From positions 124,001-188,000 of the forward strand of contig NZ_JAANOG010000003.1 in the NCBI RefSeq assembly GCF_019923745.1: 64,000 nucleotides of DNA. Reading direction: 5' to 3'. The position numbers and the translations under genes are program-made. This DNA comes from Aquirufa aurantiipilula. Its GTDB lineage: Bacteria; Bacteroidota; Bacteroidia; Cytophagales; Spirosomataceae. The first letter of the stretch is position 1; each line of letters opens with the position of its first letter. Of the stretch, positions 63,020-64,000 are shown in pieces. The notes beneath the pieces are model-generated. The model was given only the letters and a program-made list of their open reading frames with translations, made no database searches and was not told where the DNA came from.

Positions 63020-64000
63020 TTATTCCTTGGAATCTACTACTTTATCCACATGAGACCAAAAACTTGGATACGATTTTGCTACTACACCAGGCTCATGAAT
63101 GACGATTTCAGATAATAAACCTAATGGAGCAAATGCCATGGCCATACGATGATCATCGTAGGTTTCAAATTCAGGAACTGCTTGCTCTGGGATGGACAAG
63201 GCTCCTGATAATTCATATTTTAAACAAGGTTCCACCTCCAATAAATTTCCACCAATCTTCTGCAGTTCTTGTTGCAATGCAAAGACACGATCCGTTTCTT
63301 TTACTTTCAATGACTCAATTCCTGTTAGCGTCAAATGGATATTTTTAGCTGTAGCTACCACACAAATGGTTTGTGCTAAATCTGGACAATCGGTAAAATC
63401 CCAAGCCAAACTTGGTTTAGCATCACATTTTGTCAATAAAAAACCTCTTCCTGTATAAGTACTTTTAACGCCCATTTCAGCCATGATGTGCTGAATAGCT
63501 GAATCACCTTGCAATGAATTTTCCTTCAAGCCCAATAACTCCAAGGAAGCATCCTCAAAGGGAGATAAAGCCACCATGGAATACCAATAACTAGCTCCAG
63601 ACCAATCTGATTCCACCGCAAAAGGATTCACTTGATAAGGTTGAGCTGGGATGTTAATCACCGCCCTTTTCCAATCTGCCTCTGCTTGAATGCCAAAATG
63701 TTTCATTTGAGCCAGAGTCATTTCTACGTATGGTTTTGACCCTAATGAACCTGTTATAGTCAATTCCAAACCGGCTGGCAACAAGGGCGCCAACATTAAA
63801 ATAGCCGAAATAAACTGTGAACTTACATCTCCTCGAATGGATAAATTCCGATTACCCGCATAGCTAAATCCATTCAATTGCATGGGAGGATAACCCTCTT
63901 TATTCAGATAAGTGATGTCTGCTCCTAAAGCCCTTAAAGCATCGACCAAAATACCAATAGGCCGCTCACACATCCGTGGTGTACCCGTCATTTTTTTCTT
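63020..64000 (-). CDS. aroA: 3-phosphoshikimate 1-carboxyvinyltransferase, C-terminal part
   Basis: The frame is open to the right edge, so only about 326 C-terminal residues of an approximately 410-residue EPSP synthase are seen; the internal Met at 63991 is not the true start. Hallmarks: RGDVSSQFISAILMLAPLLP (second PEP/shikimate loop), LKVKETDRVFALQQELQKIG and YDDHRMAMAFAPLGL. It makes EPSP in the shikimate pathway towards aromatic amino acids. Confidence 0.95.
   Translation of the reverse strand, partial: KKKMTGTPRMCERPIGILVDALRALGADITYLNKEGYPPMQLNGFSYAGNRNLSIRGDVSSQFISAILMLAPLLPAGLELTITGSLGSKPYVEMTLAQMKHFGIQAEADWKRAVINIPAQPYQVNPFAVESDWSGASYWYSMVALSPFEDASLELLGLKENSLQGDSAIQHIMAEMGVKSTYTGRGFLLTKCDAKPSLAWDFTDCPDLAQTICVVATAKNIHLTLTGIESLKVKETDRVFALQQELQKIGGNLLEVEPCLKYELSGALSIPEQAVPEFETYDDHRMAMAFAPLGLLSEIVIHEPGVVAKSYPSFWSHVDKVVDSKE

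Overview
The window is an AT-rich, densely packed chromosomal segment from a member of the Bacteroidota, most likely the Cytophagales (Spirosomaceae-like, perhaps a freshwater lineage). The signs are a SusC/SusD pair, an SprE/PorW-type lipoprotein of the type IX secretion system (T9SS), a secreted enzyme with a T9SS C-terminal sorting domain, many VCBS and DUF1080-type lipoproteins or secreted proteins, a eukaryote-type NADP isocitrate dehydrogenase, a fused two-subunit E1 dehydrogenase, and promoters of the Bacteroidota type (TTTG - 19 to 21 nt - TAnnTTTG). The genus assignment is inference. No tRNA, rRNA, CRISPR array, prophage or plasmid gene was seen.

Layout. 1-4985: minus-strand cell-wall block (unknown partial gene, MFS transporter, rodA, mrdA, AtpZ-like protein). 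5077-10985: plus-strand sprE/porW, PBP1A and a VCBS lipoprotein with a haem-type motif. 10974-19569: minus-strand SusC-SusD with a giant VCBS/ASPIC lipoprotein behind an intrinsic terminator. 20090-21898: uvrC. 21895-26375: minus-strand operon of a fused E1 2-oxoacid dehydrogenase followed by nuoI-nuoJ-nuoK; NuoI carries a long tandem-repeat tail. 26540-30656: a DUF1573 protein, then a DUF1080 hydrolase and a propeller-cytochrome c pair. 30814-32636: LytS/LytTR two-component system. 32724-36495: flippase, small coiled-coil protein, zapA, rny. 36575-37682: GNAT protein and a degenerate Y1 (REP-associated type) transposase flanked by palindromes. 37705-48660: mostly housekeeping genes (bioB, sppA, ppa, def, pheT, ffh, purU, icd). 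48731-50863: a T9SS-exported sialate-esterase-like protein. 50980-52077: rpsF-rpsR-rplI. 52165-61573: coiled-coil protein, yggS, BatA-domain protein, greA, fmt, a purK-purE-LysM-M15 operon and a DUF6580 membrane protein. 61613-64000: an amidohydrolase and the 3' part of aroA, cut by the window edge.

How parts work together. RodA, PBP2 and PBP1A are cell-wall polymerases and crosslinkers; SprE/PorW links the envelope to T9SS, which would export the esterase at 48731. SusC/SusD is an outer-membrane uptake pair. The DUF1080 and propeller-cytochrome genes look like an oxidative sugar-processing pair divergent from the LytS/LytTR regulators. Many convergent genes overlap or abut at their 3' ends (10974-10985, 21895-21898, 53905-53931, 57606/57608), which suggests a compact genome.

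Most unusual observations: the 27-residue repeat tail on NuoI; the Y1 transposase with a missing HUH histidine embedded in palindromes; a terminator-like hairpin in the greA leader; a tandem 10-bp repeat plus palindrome upstream of susC; and the DUF1080 plus cytochrome pair. I did not find a clearly new multi-gene defence or mobile system.
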